Shown here: positions 27,403 through 36,183 of the stretch, piece by piece
Layout of the letters: each line of letters starts with the position of its first letter
How positions within the stretch are numbered: the stretch's first letter is position 1
Assembly: GCA_045595785.1 (NCBI GenBank)
Contig: JAZOBE010000048.1
Location: 12,423-76,422 of the forward strand
Reading direction: 5' to 3'
DNA from: SFLA01 sp045595785
Lineage (GTDB): Bacteria > Bacillota > Clostridia > Oscillospirales > CAG-382
DNA: 64,000 nt
Made by a program: the position numbers and the translations under genes
The notes under the pieces: model-generated
The model's input: only the letters and a program-made list of their open reading frames with translations
What the model was told of the DNA's origin: nothing
Database searches by the model: none

Positions 27403-28653
27403 TGCGTTAGCAATATCAGCTGCCGACAGGTTGACTTCTGCCCTTTCGCCGTCTTGCATATTCTTAACGGTAACAACACCCTGCTCCAGCTCGTTTCCGC
27501 CGATAACGGCAACGTAACGGGCGCCCGTCTTGTCCGCATATTTCATTTGCGCCTTTATACTGCGGGAGCAAAGGTCGGTCTCTGCCTTAATACCCATGCC
27601 CCTAAGCTCCTCACACAAAGCAAACACCTTGGTGTATCCGTCCTTATCCGCAGGAGCCAGATAAATATCGGGTGCAGTATCAACCGATTTAAGCAAATCC
27701 TCCTGCTCAAGGCAGGCAACCAGACGGGTAATACCCATACCGAAGCCAACGCCTGACATCTGGGGACCGCCAAGCTGTGCAACCAGCCCATCGTATCTTC
27801 CGCCGCCGCAAACGGTGGACTGTGCGCCGATACGCTCATCTATAAACTCAAACACCGTGCCGGTGTAATAATCAAGTCCTCTTACAATGCCGGAATCTAT
27901 AACGTAAGGAACGCCGGTAGCATCCAGAATATCCGTAAGCGCCTTAAGGTGGTTTTGGCAATCCTCGCACAGATGGTCGGTAGTCTTAGGTGCGCCGGAG
28001 GCTATCTCCGAGCAAACGGGAGACTTACAGTCCAGCACACGGAGGGGGTTTTTACCCAAGCGCTCAATACAAGTGGGGCAAAGCTTGTCCGTATAACCGC
28101 CCAGATATTCAACAAGCGCCTCTCTGTACACGGGACGGCAGTTGGGACAGCCCACGGAGTTGATGTGTAATTTTACGTTATTAAGACCCAATTCCTTGAA
28201 CACGCTGTATGCAAGGGAGATAACCGTTGCATCCGCCGCAGGAGATTCGGAGCCGAACAATTCTGTACCGAACTGGAAAAACTCTCTGCTTCTGCCTGCT
28301 TGGGGTTTTTCATAACGGAAAAAGTTGGTTAGGTAATACAGTTTTAAGGGCATAGCCCCTGCGTAAAGACCGTTCTCCAGCATACTGCGGACAACGCACG
28401 CCGTTCCCTCAGGACGGAGAGAAAGACTGCGGTCGTCTCTGTCCTTAAAGGTATACATTTCCTTTTGCACCACGTCGGTAGTGTCACCCACTCCGCGGGA
28501 GAAAAGCTCGGTTGCCTCAAAGGTGGGGAAGCGTATCTCGCCAAACCCATATTCAAGACACTTTTTGCGTATAACGCCTTCTATATATTGCCATGCGGCA
28601 GTCTGCTCCGGGAGGATATCCAAGGTTCCTCTCGGCTTTTTGATCTGATTCAT
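27385..28653 (-). CDS. hisS: Histidine--tRNA ligase
   Basis: 422 residues, typical length. Class II core with SLRPEGT (motif 2 region), the histidine-specific RGLDYYTGTVFE block and GGGRYDGL, then a C-terminal anticodon-binding domain. Charges tRNA-His. The start MNQIKKPRGT at 28653 matches the family N-terminus (KxxRGTxD); a longer in-frame start would overlap mgsA by 25 bases. The C-terminal codons and stop fall inside the family D repeat, so the natural C-terminus may have been altered by that element. Confidence 0.95.
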   Translation of the reverse strand: MNQIKKPRGTLDILPEQTAAWQYIEGVIRKKCLEYGFGEIRFPTFEATELFSRGVGDTTDVVQKEMYTFKDRDDRSLSLRPEGTACVVRSMLENGLYAGAMPLKLYYLTNFFRYEKPQAGRSREFFQFGTELFGSESPAADATVISLAYSVFKELGLNNVKLHINSVGCPNCRPVYREALVEYLGGYTDKLCPTCIERLGKNPLRVLDCKSPVCSEIASGAPKTTDHLCEDCQNHLKALTDILDATGVPYVIDSGIVRGLDYYTGTVFEFIDERIGAQSTVCGGGRYDGLVAQLGGPQMSGVGFGMGITRLVACLEQEDLLKSVDTAPDIYLAPADKDGYTKVFALCEELRGMGIKAETDLCSRSIKAQMKYADKTGARYVAVIGGNELEQGVVTVKNMQDGERAEVNLSAADIANAIKNDE

Positions 28654-28670
28654 ATAAACTCTCCGATAGA

Positions 28671-29078
28671 TTAGTATGTTGCGTTCTTTTGCCACTCGCG
28701 CCAGTCCAGATCTCCTCTGCTGAGCGCAAGGATAAGCGCCTCCGCCGTTGCGATGTTGGTTGCCACAGGGATATTATGGCTATCACACAGACGGATAAGC
28801 TGCAAGGTAGCATCAAGATACTCTGCTTCCGAATTAGGGTCGCGGAGGAAGATGAGTAGGTCGATCTCGTTATAAGCGATACGTGCAGCTATCTGCTCTG
28901 CTCCGCCGAGAGCGCCGGCGAGCATACGGGTAACCTTTAATCCGGTAGCTTCACTGATATACTTGCCGGTGGTAGCCGTTGCATAAAGGTTATGCTTTGC
29001 AAGTACTCCGCAATATGCTAAACAGAATTCGGTGATAAGCTCTTTTTTCTTATCGTTGGCGATAATTGCTATTTCCAT
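28671..29078 (-). CDS. Methylglyoxal synthase-like protein lacking catalytic residues
   Basis: 135 residues and clearly of the methylglyoxal synthase fold (TGKYISEATGL, LIFLRDP, NIPVATNIATAEALI). Aligning to E. coli MgsA by eye, the catalytic Asp71 of GGDQQ is Ala60 here (GGAEQ), His98 is Tyr87, Asp101 is Ala90 and His19 is Asn8; the Asp20, Thr48 and Asp91 equivalents remain. Loss of the Asp71 base should abolish conversion of dihydroxyacetone phosphate to methylglyoxal. It keeps its usual clostridial position between minD and downstream genes. It may be a phosphate-sensing or structural descendant. Confidence 0.85.
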   Translation of the reverse strand: MEIAIIANDKKKELITEFCLAYCGVLAKHNLYATATTGKYISEATGLKVTRMLAGALGGAEQIAARIAYNEIDLLIFLRDPNSEAEYLDATLQLIRLCDSHNIPVATNIATAEALILALSRGDLDWREWQKNATY

Positions 29079-29111
29079 ATCGTTATTCGTCCTTTCTTGC
29101 CTTAATAAAAG

Positions 29112-29897
29112 CTATGTAAGATAATATTTTCTGCTTAAGGTGCGGTACACGCCCTTGAAAAGGGGCACGGTGCTTCCGCACAGACGGTATGCAATGTTTA
29201 TTGCCGCCGCCTCATAAGAATACGCCTTTCCCTTATGGGAGCAAAATGCGATATTCCCCTTCTCCGCCTCAACCGCCGCGTTTTTATCCCACGGAACGAT
29301 ACCGATAAGCGGTACGGCAGAATTCATAATAATATCCGCAGGGTCGGGAAGCAAGCCCTTGTCCGCTTCCTTTTTACGGAACATATTTATTACCAGATGC
29401 TGGTCGGTAAGCCCTTCCTTTGCAAGAAGCGCCGCCGTCTTTTCCGCCGCACGGACGGAGGTGGACTGGTGTGCCGTAACTATTACCGCACTGTCTGCAC
29501 AGGAGGCAAGCAGTGAATAATACGGCGAATATTCCGCAGAGGAATCTATAAGCACGTAATCGTATATACTTTTAAGATATGCGAACAGCTTTCCCGTCCG
29601 CTTAGGGTCCAAAGCAGACCCGTCATAGGTCTGAGGCGCGGGAATAAAATCCGGCTTACTGCCGTCTCCCTTAATGACTGCGCTCTCTACCGAGCAGATA
29701 CCCGAAATAACGTCCTTTATATCAAAAAGCGCGTTATCCTCTCTGCCTAAAAGAATATCCATACTGCGCATACCCAGATCCCCGTCAACAACGAGGACAC
29801 GTTTGCCCAGCGAGCAAAGCGCCCCTGCGAGATTTGCTGTTACAAAGCTTTTTCCCACACCGCCCTTGAAGGACGTAACAAATACACATCTGCCCAA
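29112..29897 (-). CDS. minD: MinD/ParA-type ATPase (MinD-like)
   Basis: 261 residues with a deviant Walker A KGGVGKS at 11-17, VVDGDLGMRSMD and a VLIDSSAE block, as in MinD. The C-terminus (PLFKGVYRTLSRKYYL) could form a MinD-type amphipathic membrane helix. The start is taken as the TTG at 29897, because AAGGAGG lies 8 bases upstream of it and inside the longer frame that begins with GTG at 29918. In Clostridia minD sits with minC, minE and mgsA; here only the mgsA-like gene is present, so minC and minE are missing from this locus. Could also be a FlhG-like protein. Confidence 0.8.
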   Translation of the reverse strand: MGRCVFVTSFKGGVGKSFVTANLAGALCSLGKRVLVVDGDLGMRSMDILLGREDNALFDIKDVISGICSVESAVIKGDGSKPDFIPAPQTYDGSALDPKRTGKLFAYLKSIYDYVLIDSSAEYSPYYSLLASCADSAVIVTAHQSTSVRAAEKTAALLAKEGLTDQHLVINMFRKKEADKGLLPDPADIIMNSAVPLIGIVPWDKNAAVEAEKGNIAFCSHKGKAYSYEAAAINIAYRLCGSTVPLFKGVYRTLSRKYYLT

Positions 29898-29935
29898 AAA
29901 AGATACCTCCTTTAGCACATACTTATAGATATACT

Positions 29936-29964
29936 ATTATATTACATAAGGGTAATTTTGTCAA
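29936..29964 (-). promoter_or_regulatory. Sigma-A promoter of the minD-mgsA-like-hisS-aspS-ABC run
   Basis: Minus strand TTGACA (29964-29959), 17-base spacer, TATAAT (29941-29936), both hexamers matching consensus. Confidence 0.83.
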
Positions 29965-30017
29965 CGAAAAATACGCATTAAAAAAAGATCAATATTAATT
30001 ATATGTAACGAAAATTG

Positions 30018-30045
30018 TTGACTTATGGCGAAAATATAATATAAT
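30018..30045 (+). promoter_or_regulatory. Sigma-A promoter of pyrR
   Basis: TTGACT (30018-30023), 16-base spacer, TATAAT (30040-30045). Transcription would begin inside the family D repeat that fills the leader. Confidence 0.75.
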
Positions 30046-30146
30046 GAGAAATAGGAAACGAGGAATGAGAAATTACGGAAGCTTTTTGTCTGAAGGACAA
30101 AAAGCAACCATCATTTATCATTCATCATTTATCATTTATCACTATC
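30043..30146 (+). repeat. Palindromic repeat of family D filling the pyrR leader
   Basis: Long imperfect palindrome with outer arms built from AATGAGAAAT-like and ATCATTTATCATT-like tracts and an inner stem GCTTTTTGTC/GGACAAAAAGC around a 4-base loop (about 30080-30103). It occupies almost the whole interval between the promoter and pyrR. Confidence 0.78.
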
Positions 30147-30158
30147 TCGGAGAAAGTA

Positions 30159-30695
30159 ATGTATACAGAAAAAGCTATCCTTTTAGACAGCAACTCCATA
30201 GACCGTTCTCTGACCCGTATCTCCCACGAGATTGCAGAGAAAAACGAGGATATTTCCGCAATATGCCTTGTGGGAATACGCCGCCGCGGATTACCGCTGG
30301 CAAAGAGAATAGGCGAAAAGATATACGCCTCCTACGGCATAAAGGTGCCGGTGGGGGAAATTGACGTTTCCTCCTTCCGTGATGATAACGGCACCCACAC
30401 CGTACACAATCCACCTGCGGAAATGGGATTTTCGGTGGAGGGAAAGACCGTGGTTCTGGTGGACGACGTGCTGTATACCGGCAGAACTGTGCGCGCCGCC
30501 ATTGAGGCGATAATGCATCTGGGCAGACCGGGGGCAATACGCCTTGCCGCACTTATTGACCGAGGGCACAGAGAGCTGCCTATCCGTGCCGATTACGTGG
30601 GCAAAAACGTGCCTACGTCCAGAAAGGAAAAAATAGCCGTCCGCGTTGAGGAAATGGACGGGAAAACCGAAGTTGCAATACTTGAAGACAAATAA
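30159..30695 (+). CDS. pyrR: Bifunctional pyrimidine operon regulator / uracil phosphoribosyltransferase
   Basis: 178 residues, exact family size. The PRPP-binding motif VVLVDDVLYTGRT lies at about 95-107, and an N-terminal SIDRSLTRISHEI segment is typical of PyrR. PyrR binds pyr mRNA leaders in response to UMP/UTP and has weak uracil phosphoribosyltransferase activity. No pyrimidine biosynthesis gene is adjacent, so it would act in trans. The ribosome site is weak (GGAGAAAGTA). The lipoprotein gene follows after 19 bases. Confidence 0.94.
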   Translation: MYTEKAILLDSNSIDRSLTRISHEIAEKNEDISAICLVGIRRRGLPLAKRIGEKIYASYGIKVPVGEIDVSSFRDDNGTHTVHNPPAEMGFSVEGKTVVLVDDVLYTGRTVRAAIEAIMHLGRPGAIRLAALIDRGHRELPIRADYVGKNVPTSRKEKIAVRVEEMDGKTEVAILEDK

Positions 30696-30714
30696 AAAAG
30701 AGAGGTTTTACAAA

Positions 30715-32394
30715 ATGACAAGCAAAAGATTTTTTACCGCTTTGGTTTCGCTGGCGCTGGCCGGTCTTATGATAACCGCCTGCACTCAGACACCCGATGA
30801 ATCCGTACCCGAAGCAAGCACGGAGGCAAGCGGAGAAATAAGCACCGAAGCAAGCAAGGAGGAAGTAAAAATGCCCGAATACTGGGGCTCCAATGATTAT
30901 AACAGAGTTGATATTGCAGGTGCACCCGAGGAAATAACCTCTCACCCCACCAAGGTGACCAAGGTGAACGACAGCAGATACAGCATGTCCTGCGAGACGG
31001 AAGCAGGCACTATGACCATAACCCTTGAGGAGCGTCCCTGGGGCTGCTTTAACCTTTGGGCTTGGAACCTGAAGGACAAAGAGGGAAAGACCCACACCTT
31101 TGCGGTGGGCGCTACCGATTTTGAATACGTACATATTCCCATTACACCCAAGGGAACCGGCGTTTGGTCCGGCGGCAACCACGGCAACGAGGCATTTATC
31201 TCCCTTGACCTTTACAACGCCGAGACGGGTGAAAAGATAGAGCTTAAAAACGGTGAATCCGTAACCGTAAACTCTCTCCACGTTATAGAAAAAACAAAGC
31301 TTCTTTGGTTCCCCGATGATAACGGCGACAGTATCGGTGATTATAACAACAAGAGCATGACCTATACCGATGACGACGTTTATGCGGAAATGACCAGAAA
31401 GTACACCTTCACAGGTCCTCAGATAAAGCTTAACGTTGACTATAATTACGTAAAGGACGTACAGCTTAACCGCTCCTACACCTGCATGATGCCTATTAAC
31501 AAAAAGTACGGTCTGTGGTGTGAGATGTATAACGAAAAGGGCGAGCTGCTTAAGACTATTGAAACCCTTAAGGTGGGCGCGGCAGATTATTCCGGACCCA
31601 GCAACAGCGGAAACAAGGCTTGCCGCGCGCTGGTATACGGATACGTAAAGCCCGAATATCAGATAGACGTCCGTGTAAATACCATTAACGATTCTCTGGA
31701 TAATTACAACGGTGATTACAAGACCGCTTTCTGGGATATGAATACCACCGATAACAAGCTGTATTTCACCAGATTTTCCAACTCCGTGCGCAAGGATATT
31801 CCCGCAGGCACCCAGTACCATACCGAGTGTATCTGGCTGTTCAAATACGTGCCCGGCGCAGTTGCACCCGAAATTAACGAGCCCGAAAAGGTTGAGCCCG
31901 AGGATATTAAGTTTGACGGCACCAACGTTGCACTTAACAAGGATTACACCCTCTCCGGTCTGCTGGGCAACGGCTACGGAAACTATACCGCCCGCCTTAC
32001 CGACGGAAAAGCAACCACGACCCTTACCTACGATAACAACTGGTTTTCTTTCTTTAATAATTCCTCTCTTCCCGCTGAGGAGTTAAACGTTGAGAACGGC
32101 TTGGGATATGCAATTATCGACCTTGGCGAAAGCAAGAATATTGAGGGCGTCCGCGCTCACGTCTGCAACGGCGGCACTGCAGGTATAAACGCACCTCATT
32201 ACGGAAAGGTATATATTTCCGATGACGGTGTTAACTTTACTCTTGCAGGGGAAATGCCTATTGCATCCGACGCAAGCGCAATTTACTGGACAGGCGTTTC
32301 TCTTGAAGGAAAGACCGCAAGATACGTAAAATTTGAGTTCAAGCCCAACGGACTTTTCGTTTTCCTTAACGAGCTTGAGGTATATTCAAAATAA
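30715..32394 (+). CDS. Lipoprotein with C-terminal F5/8 type C (discoidin)-like domain
   Basis: 559 residues. Lipobox at TA-Cys23, a Ser/Glu/Ala tether (about 28-50), a large unidentified beta-rich domain, and a C-terminal domain of about 140 residues with discoidin features (NVALNKDY, RLTDGK, YAIIDLGESKNIEGVR, VYISDDGVNF). Such domains bind surface glycans, so it is probably a cell-surface glycan-binding lipoprotein. The start at 30715 is chosen for the signal peptide and an AGAGAGG ribosome site. It lies 19 bases after pyrR but a functional link is not evident. Confidence 0.83.
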   Translation: MTSKRFFTALVSLALAGLMITACTQTPDESVPEASTEASGEISTEASKEEVKMPEYWGSNDYNRVDIAGAPEEITSHPTKVTKVNDSRYSMSCETEAGTMTITLEERPWGCFNLWAWNLKDKEGKTHTFAVGATDFEYVHIPITPKGTGVWSGGNHGNEAFISLDLYNAETGEKIELKNGESVTVNSLHVIEKTKLLWFPDDNGDSIGDYNNKSMTYTDDDVYAEMTRKYTFTGPQIKLNVDYNYVKDVQLNRSYTCMMPINKKYGLWCEMYNEKGELLKTIETLKVGAADYSGPSNSGNKACRALVYGYVKPEYQIDVRVNTINDSLDNYNGDYKTAFWDMNTTDNKLYFTRFSNSVRKDIPAGTQYHTECIWLFKYVPGAVAPEINEPEKVEPEDIKFDGTNVALNKDYTLSGLLGNGYGNYTARLTDGKATTTLTYDNNWFSFFNNSSLPAEELNVENGLGYAIIDLGESKNIEGVRAHVCNGGTAGINAPHYGKVYISDDGVNFTLAGEMPIASDASAIYWTGVSLEGKTARYVKFEFKPNGLFVFLNELEVYSK

Positions 32395-32428
32395 AAAGTA
32401 AATAATTGTAAACAAATGCCCGAAAGTG

Positions 32429-32457
32429 TTGCTTTACCATAACTTTTGTGGTATATT
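32429..32457 (+). promoter_or_regulatory. Promoter of the GT2-GtrA gene group
   Basis: TTGCTT (32429-32434), 17-base spacer, TATATT (32452-32457). Confidence 0.6.
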
Positions 32458-32495
32458 ACCTCTAATCCGTTAGACGAGAAAGGCGGTGCAAAAAG

Positions 32496-33578
32496 GTGCT
32501 TTCAAATATAACAGTAATACTTCCCTCTCTTAACCCCGACGAAAAGCTTATTAAAACGGTTGATGGGCTGATTGAGGCAGGGTTTGACGATATTGTTATT
32601 ATAAACGACGGCAGCGACGAAAAGAATTATCGGTTCTTTCCCGATACCGAGGTTTATCCCCAGTGCACGGTTATCGACCATTGGGTAAACAAGGGAAAGG
32701 GGTCGGGACTGAAGACCGCCTTTGCTTACGTTTTGAAGACGAGAAAGAATTGCCGCGGCGTGGTAACTGTGGACGGAGACGGTCAGCACCGTCCCGAGGA
32801 CGTTAAAAGCTGTGCTTTGAAAATGGCGGAAACAAACAGCGTGGTGCTGGGGGCACGAAACTTTAATCTGCCCGGTATTCCCGCAAGAAGCGTTTTCGGA
32901 AACAAGCTTACCTCTCTGGTGTTCAAGCTGCTGTGCGGCATGAAGATTACCGACACTCAGACGGGACTGAGGGCGATTCCGGCGGAATATCTCGGGGATA
33001 TGCTTAAGGTAAAGGGTGAAAGGTTTGAGTACGAGACAAATATGCTGCTGGCATTTAAGGACAACGACATTCCTTTTATCGAAAACTCCATACATACCGT
33101 TTATATTGAGGAAAACAAGACGTCACACTTTAACCCGTTAAGGGATTCTCTGCGTATATACAAGCAGATATTCGGGTATGCCTTTTCCTCCCTCTCCGCA
33201 ACGGCAATAGACTTGAGTCTGTTCGCTTTGCTGTTCTGGCTTCTGTTTCCAAAGGCGATGGAAAACAGAGAGGTCTGCACGGTGGTCTGCTCGGTTGCGG
33301 CGAGAGTGGTCTCCTCTCTTTATAACTATTTCATAAACTTCCGCTTTGTCTTTGCAAAAAAGAAAAAAGCCAGGTTTACTCTGCTTAAATACTATTTATT
33401 GGCGGCGGCTGTAATGATAATTTCAAGTCTTTCCACCGGCGGAATGACACTTCTTCTCCCCGAGGGAGTAACACCGTTTATCGTTACTGCCGTTAAAGCG
33501 GTAATTGACACCGCTTTGTTCCTGCTCACCTTTACCGTTCAGCGTGAGTGGGTGTTCGGAGGGAAAAAGAAAAAATGA
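32496..33578 (+). CDS. Glycosyltransferase family 2 fused to GtrA-like membrane domain
   Basis: 360 residues: an N-terminal GT2 domain (PSLNPDE, IINDGSDE at about 34-41, VDGDGQH at about 94-100 as the DxD region) and a C-terminal GtrA-type domain with four membrane helices (about 228-355). Such fusions transfer a sugar, usually to undecaprenyl phosphate, and help move it for cell-surface glycosylation. Start is a GTG at 32496 preceded by an AGGCGG site. Its stop overlaps the ATG of the next gene (ATGA). Confidence 0.88.
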   Translation: MLSNITVILPSLNPDEKLIKTVDGLIEAGFDDIVIINDGSDEKNYRFFPDTEVYPQCTVIDHWVNKGKGSGLKTAFAYVLKTRKNCRGVVTVDGDGQHRPEDVKSCALKMAETNSVVLGARNFNLPGIPARSVFGNKLTSLVFKLLCGMKITDTQTGLRAIPAEYLGDMLKVKGERFEYETNMLLAFKDNDIPFIENSIHTVYIEENKTSHFNPLRDSLRIYKQIFGYAFSSLSATAIDLSLFALLFWLLFPKAMENREVCTVVCSVAARVVSSLYNYFINFRFVFAKKKKARFTLLKYYLLAAAVMIISSLSTGGMTLLLPEGVTPFIVTAVKAVIDTALFLLTFTVQREWVFGGKKKK

Positions 33579-34711
33579 AAAACAAAAAAGAAACGAAACG
33601 GGGCGTAAAGCTGTTTTGGTTTATTGTGCGCAGAACACTTGTTACCCTGCTTGTAATACTGCTGTTTTTGGTGGGATCGTTATACGCGCTGGGACTTACC
33701 CTTGCAAACGGACCCAGCGAAAGTCTGAGAGATATGCTGGTGCTTTCCGCAAAGCAAGCGTCTGCCACCAAATGGCTGCCCGGTCTGTTTTTGGACGACG
33801 AGACCATTGAGCAGATAATGGCAAACAGCAAAAAGGTTACGGTTACCGAAATTGATATTAACGATTTTCTGCCCGATAAAGAGACGAGCGGCGGCGGAAG
33901 CGGCGAGGAAAAGCCTGTGGACGAATGGGAAAATTATCCCGACGGAGTCCGTCTTGAGTTCGTGCAGGGCTCTACCTACCGCGCTTACGTTACCTTGATA
34001 AAGGATGCGTCCCGCGTGTTTACCGGCGTGTCCGACAAGACGTGGCGTGCCGCATACGGCTTGCGTCTTTTCAAGATGGTTGAGAAATATGACGCGCTGG
34101 TTTGTATAAACGGCGGTGAGTTTTCTGATATCGGCGGCAAGGGCAACGGAAACGCGCCTATGGGTGTTACCTATTCCCAAGGCGAATGCGTGTGGGAGGA
34201 CAATATTACATACCACACCTTTATAGGCTTTGATAAAAACGACCGTCTGGTGGTTTCCGAGGGTATGACCAGAGAAAAGGCTGATGAATTGGGCGTGAGA
34301 GACGGTGTCTGCTTCCAGACCGGAAACGTGCTTATTACCAACGAAAACGGCAAGGTACAGCTTCATTACAGTGACGGAAACGTGGGCGCGGCACAGCGTA
34401 CCGCTATCGGTCAGAGGGCGGACGGCACCGTTATTATGATAGTTACCGACGGACGCAGTGCTTCCAGCATCGGTGCTTCCCGTAACGATATTATTGACCT
34501 GCTTGTGTCCTACGGCGCAGTTTGTGCCGGTATGCTGGACGGCGGCTCTTCCTCTATGATGTATTACGATAATTATATTGAGCAGTACGGTATCGACCCC
34601 AACACGTTGGACGAATATCAGCTTCAGGGAATGGTAAACAAGTACAAGGCGTTTATCCCTCCCAGAAGTCTGCCCACCTACTTTATAGTAAGCAAGAACA
34701 CGGGGGAATGA
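33575..34711 (+). CDS. Phosphodiester glycosidase (NAGPA) domain membrane protein
   Basis: 378 residues. One N-terminal membrane helix (about 15-40), then an extracellular domain with CINGGEFSD and a late LDGGSSSMMYYD block, the signature of phosphodiester glycosidase (NAGPA-type) proteins found in exopolysaccharide and teichoic-acid loci. It may cut or remodel sugar-phosphodiester linkages on the surface. The start at 33575 is set by the 4-base overlap with the glycosyltransferase stop. It and the GT2-GtrA gene form a surface-glycan pair. Confidence 0.87.
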   Translation: MKNKKETKRGVKLFWFIVRRTLVTLLVILLFLVGSLYALGLTLANGPSESLRDMLVLSAKQASATKWLPGLFLDDETIEQIMANSKKVTVTEIDINDFLPDKETSGGGSGEEKPVDEWENYPDGVRLEFVQGSTYRAYVTLIKDASRVFTGVSDKTWRAAYGLRLFKMVEKYDALVCINGGEFSDIGGKGNGNAPMGVTYSQGECVWEDNITYHTFIGFDKNDRLVVSEGMTREKADELGVRDGVCFQTGNVLITNENGKVQLHYSDGNVGAAQRTAIGQRADGTVIMIVTDGRSASSIGASRNDIIDLLVSYGAVCAGMLDGGSSSMMYYDNYIEQYGIDPNTLDEYQLQGMVNKYKAFIPPRSLPTYFIVSKNTGE

Positions 34712-34715
34712 TGCA

Positions 34716-35837
34716 ATGGCAAAGAAAAAAACAAGATCTTTTCCCTATTTTTACACCGTGCTTGCGCTTCTGGTGGTAGTGGGAGCCTGCTTTGTGGCGT
34801 ATGGACTGAACCTGCTTAAGGCGTGGATGGCGGACTATGAGTCCACCCAGCCGAAGTACGTGGCAGAAAAGCTGTTTAACGAGGTATTTGCCGACCCTGA
34901 TTTTGATGCGCTTCTTGAAAAGCAAGGTTATACGGTTTGTGAGGCGGAGACCAAGCAGGACCTTATAAACTACGTTAAGGCGCAGGTGGGTGACGGTGAG
35001 ATAACATATCAGCAGGCAGGAAGCGGAGTAAGCAAGGACCTGCTTAAATACGTTGTTTCCGCAGGGGGAAAGCCCTTTGCACAGTTTACCGTGGTGAAAT
35101 CCGACGCGGTTACCGAGTACGGCAACCCGCTTTATATGCCGGGCGAATACGAGATATATTACAAGGTGGAGACCACCTCCGTAACCGTTACCGCCCCCTC
35201 GGATGCGACGGTATACGTTAACGGCTACAAGCTGGACGGAAGCTACGTTGTGTCCACCGAGGACACCGAGTCCTGCGGACACATGCCGGGTAAGGTGCTT
35301 AAAAACGATGATGATACACAGGGAATTAAGTTTTCCACTTACGTTTACGAGGGTCTGCTGTTTGATACGGACAATATAACCGTTACCGATAAATACGGTA
35401 ACCCCTGCCCTATGACAAGGGACGAAAACGGTGTGTTCTTGGCAGATATCAACTACAACGAGGAGCTTAAGGCACAGCATGCCGAAAACGCGGTGTTCTT
35501 TGCAGAGGAATATGCAAAGTATGCAATGCGCAAGGGCAACTTTAATAAGTTCAAGGGTACTCTGGATGCCGAAAGCGAGATATACGAAAAGATACGCACG
35601 CTGGAGTATTATTGGGTACACGAAAGCACGGGATATGAGATAATTGATCAGGAGGCATACGATTTTTATGAATATGCCGATGGAGTTTTCTCCTGCCGTG
35701 TAAAGATAACCTGGCATTCATGGCGTACCGGAAAACCGGATTATTACGATTATATCGATATGACCTTGTACTACCGTCTGGCAGACGGACAGTGGGTGAT
35801 ATACGATATGCAAAACCATTCCGGTTTTGACGGCTGA
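34716..35837 (+). CDS. Membrane-anchored extracellular protein of unknown function
   Basis: 373 residues with a single N-terminal membrane helix (about 12-32), the rest predicted outside. It contains repeated beta-rich segments such as TVTAPSDATVYVNGYKLDG (PEGA-like), but no enzyme motif. It starts four bases after the NAGPA-domain gene, so it is the third member of the surface-glycan operon and could present or bind the modified polymer. Family not recognised. Confidence 0.75.
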   Translation: MAKKKTRSFPYFYTVLALLVVVGACFVAYGLNLLKAWMADYESTQPKYVAEKLFNEVFADPDFDALLEKQGYTVCEAETKQDLINYVKAQVGDGEITYQQAGSGVSKDLLKYVVSAGGKPFAQFTVVKSDAVTEYGNPLYMPGEYEIYYKVETTSVTVTAPSDATVYVNGYKLDGSYVVSTEDTESCGHMPGKVLKNDDDTQGIKFSTYVYEGLLFDTDNITVTDKYGNPCPMTRDENGVFLADINYNEELKAQHAENAVFFAEEYAKYAMRKGNFNKFKGTLDAESEIYEKIRTLEYYWVHESTGYEIIDQEAYDFYEYADGVFSCRVKITWHSWRTGKPDYYDYIDMTLYYRLADGQWVIYDMQNHSGFDG

Positions 35838-35997
35838 TAATTAACAGCCAATCAAAGTAATATCCTGAAGTAAGCGATGGTAAAAAGCTGCAGAAAAGGT
35901 CTTTTACGAGCGTGATGTCCACCCCAAAAACGCATAGCGTTTCTGGGGACCCCGAGTAGTAATCTACGGCCAGCGAAGTAAAAACGTAAAATAAAAA
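35838..35997 (+). repeat. Gene-free stretch with family C fragment and family A unit (cluster 2)
   Basis: After the operon end, a partial family C arm (GTCTTTTACGAGCG near 35889) is followed by one family A unit at 35920-35955: CCCCA, AAACGC, ATA, GCGTTT, TGGGGACCCCG, in sense with the upstream plus-strand gene. No gene is seen in 35838-36174. Confidence 0.75.
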
Positions 35998-35999
35998 TA

Positions 36000-36023
36000 C
36001 GAGAGATACACTATGATCTCTCG
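36000..36023 (-). terminator. Intrinsic terminator of the OLE-recN operon (family B stem)
   Basis: Minus-strand stem CGAGAGAT (36023-36016 with 36007-36000) followed by a T-rich stretch TATTTTTATTTT. Near-identical stems occur at 43076-43101 and 58016-58041. Confidence 0.78.
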
Positions 36024-36070
36024 CATTTCTTATTACGTTATAAACACTTTGCGTCAAACACTTTGCGTCT

Positions 36071-36183
36071 GTGGGGTGATTCTTATCGGGGTCCCCTCAA
36101 ATGCGACCGGCATTTGTGGGGTGATTTTTATCGGGGTCCCCTCAAATGCGACCGGCATTTGTGGGGTGATTTTTTTACCGAGC
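36071..36183 (-). repeat. Family A palindrome array after recN (cluster 3)
   Basis: Two full units and one partial unit. Read on the minus strand: CACCCCACAAATGC, loop, GCATTTGAGGGGACCCCGA. The array abuts the recN stop codon, and the sequence GCTCGGTAAAA at the junction includes that stop. It lies between recN and the terminator at 36000-36023, so it would form the 3' UTR of the operon. Confidence 0.85.

Noticed and set aside
30159..30714. PyrR-regulated attenuator upstream of pyrR
   Set aside because: The leader is occupied by a dispersed palindrome also found at unrelated genes, and no PyrR-binding loop or terminator/antiterminator pair was recognised.
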